A stretch of DNA of 35,503 nucleotides from Verrucomicrobiota bacterium. Lineage in GTDB: Bacteria > Verrucomicrobiota > Verrucomicrobiia > Limisphaerales > UBA8199. The stretch is from assembly GCA_029974925.1 (NCBI GenBank), contig JARKQH010000248.1:1-35503 (forward strand), in the 5' to 3' direction. The notes under the pieces were generated by a model, which ran no database searches, was not told the origin of the DNA, and saw only the letters and a program-made list of their open reading frames with translations. Of this stretch, positions 35,427 through 35,503 are shown in pieces (positions within the stretch are counted from its first letter, which is position 1; each line of letters opens with the position of its first letter). The translations under genes were made by a program, and so were the position numbers.

Positions 35427-35503
35427 ATGAATGAGAGCAACATCACCTCAAACGGCGGGGCGACCGCCCCGGTGGACGTTCCGGTTTACCGCGTGGCCAA
35501 CTG
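35427..35503 (+). CDS. Start of a CDS cut by the right window edge (unidentified)
   Basis: An ATG at 35427 opens a frame that continues to the window end: MNESNITSNGGATAPVDVPV then YRVAN. Only 25 residues are visible, so no family can be assigned. A second ATG at 35431 in another frame gives an Arg/Pro-rich translation unlike a protein start and is less likely. No strong Shine-Dalgarno sequence is seen; AGGG at 35414-35417 is about nine bases upstream. Its position behind the 44-base dyad suggests a regulated gene. Confidence 0.5.
   Translation, partial: MNESNITSNGGATAPVDVPVYRVAN

Overview
The window reads as a GC-rich chromosomal segment of a free-living member of the Verrucomicrobiota, most likely near the Limisphaerales/Pedosphaera group. 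This is inferred from content, not from a marker gene: a TIGR03790-family secreted protein, large secreted carbohydrate-active proteins with a C-terminal Ig-like module common in that phylum, a GHL10 (DUF187) lipolytic-wall/glycosidase-like protein, and intergenic spacers packed with GC-rich hairpins and degenerate dispersed repeats. Housekeeping genes (smc, recN, purB, a Rep/UvrD helicase, 2-oxo acid dehydrogenase subunits) show it is core chromosome. There is no transposase, phage structural gene, CRISPR array, rRNA or tRNA that I can support.

Layout. Positions 1-1782 (minus) hold the 5' part of a soluble hybrid histidine kinase with receiver-kinase-receiver-receiver order. Divergent from it, 2102-5319 is a tight three-gene operon for E1 alpha, E1 beta and E2 of a 2-oxo acid dehydrogenase complex; a dihydrolipoyl-dehydrogenase-like E3 lies apart at 9218-10639 on the other strand. 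Between them are a translationally coupled pair (metallo-beta-lactamase-fold hydrolase, then TIGR03790 protein) and a CPA2-type antiporter. From 10722 to 19684 come a Rep/UvrD helicase, two secreted glycosidase-like proteins converging with overlapping 3' ends, and smc.

19712-25976 is a secreted polysaccharide-related block, all on the minus strand: a large modular protein (TIM-barrel-like, FN3, CARDB, malectin, C-terminal module), then, after 1.2 kb of repeats, a GH62 arabinofuranosidase followed by a CE1-like esterase, which together look like an arabinoxylan debranching pair. 26057-28039 holds small accessory genes: a nucleotidyltransferase-like protein with a small overlapping downstream ORF, and an addiction-module pair whose ParE/RelE-type toxin is interrupted by an in-frame TAG while the antitoxin is intact. 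The rest is a PfkB sugar kinase, a membrane protein built from two repeats of a transmembrane hairpin plus PH-like domain, purB, recN and an extended SDR protein.

The right end (34951-35503) is a structured spacer: three 21-bp-period palindromes, a copy of a dispersed repeat, then a 44-bp dyad immediately upstream of a CDS that runs off the window. The most interesting non-coding signals are that dyad, the tandem hairpin array at 23012-23242, and the nonsense codon in the toxin.
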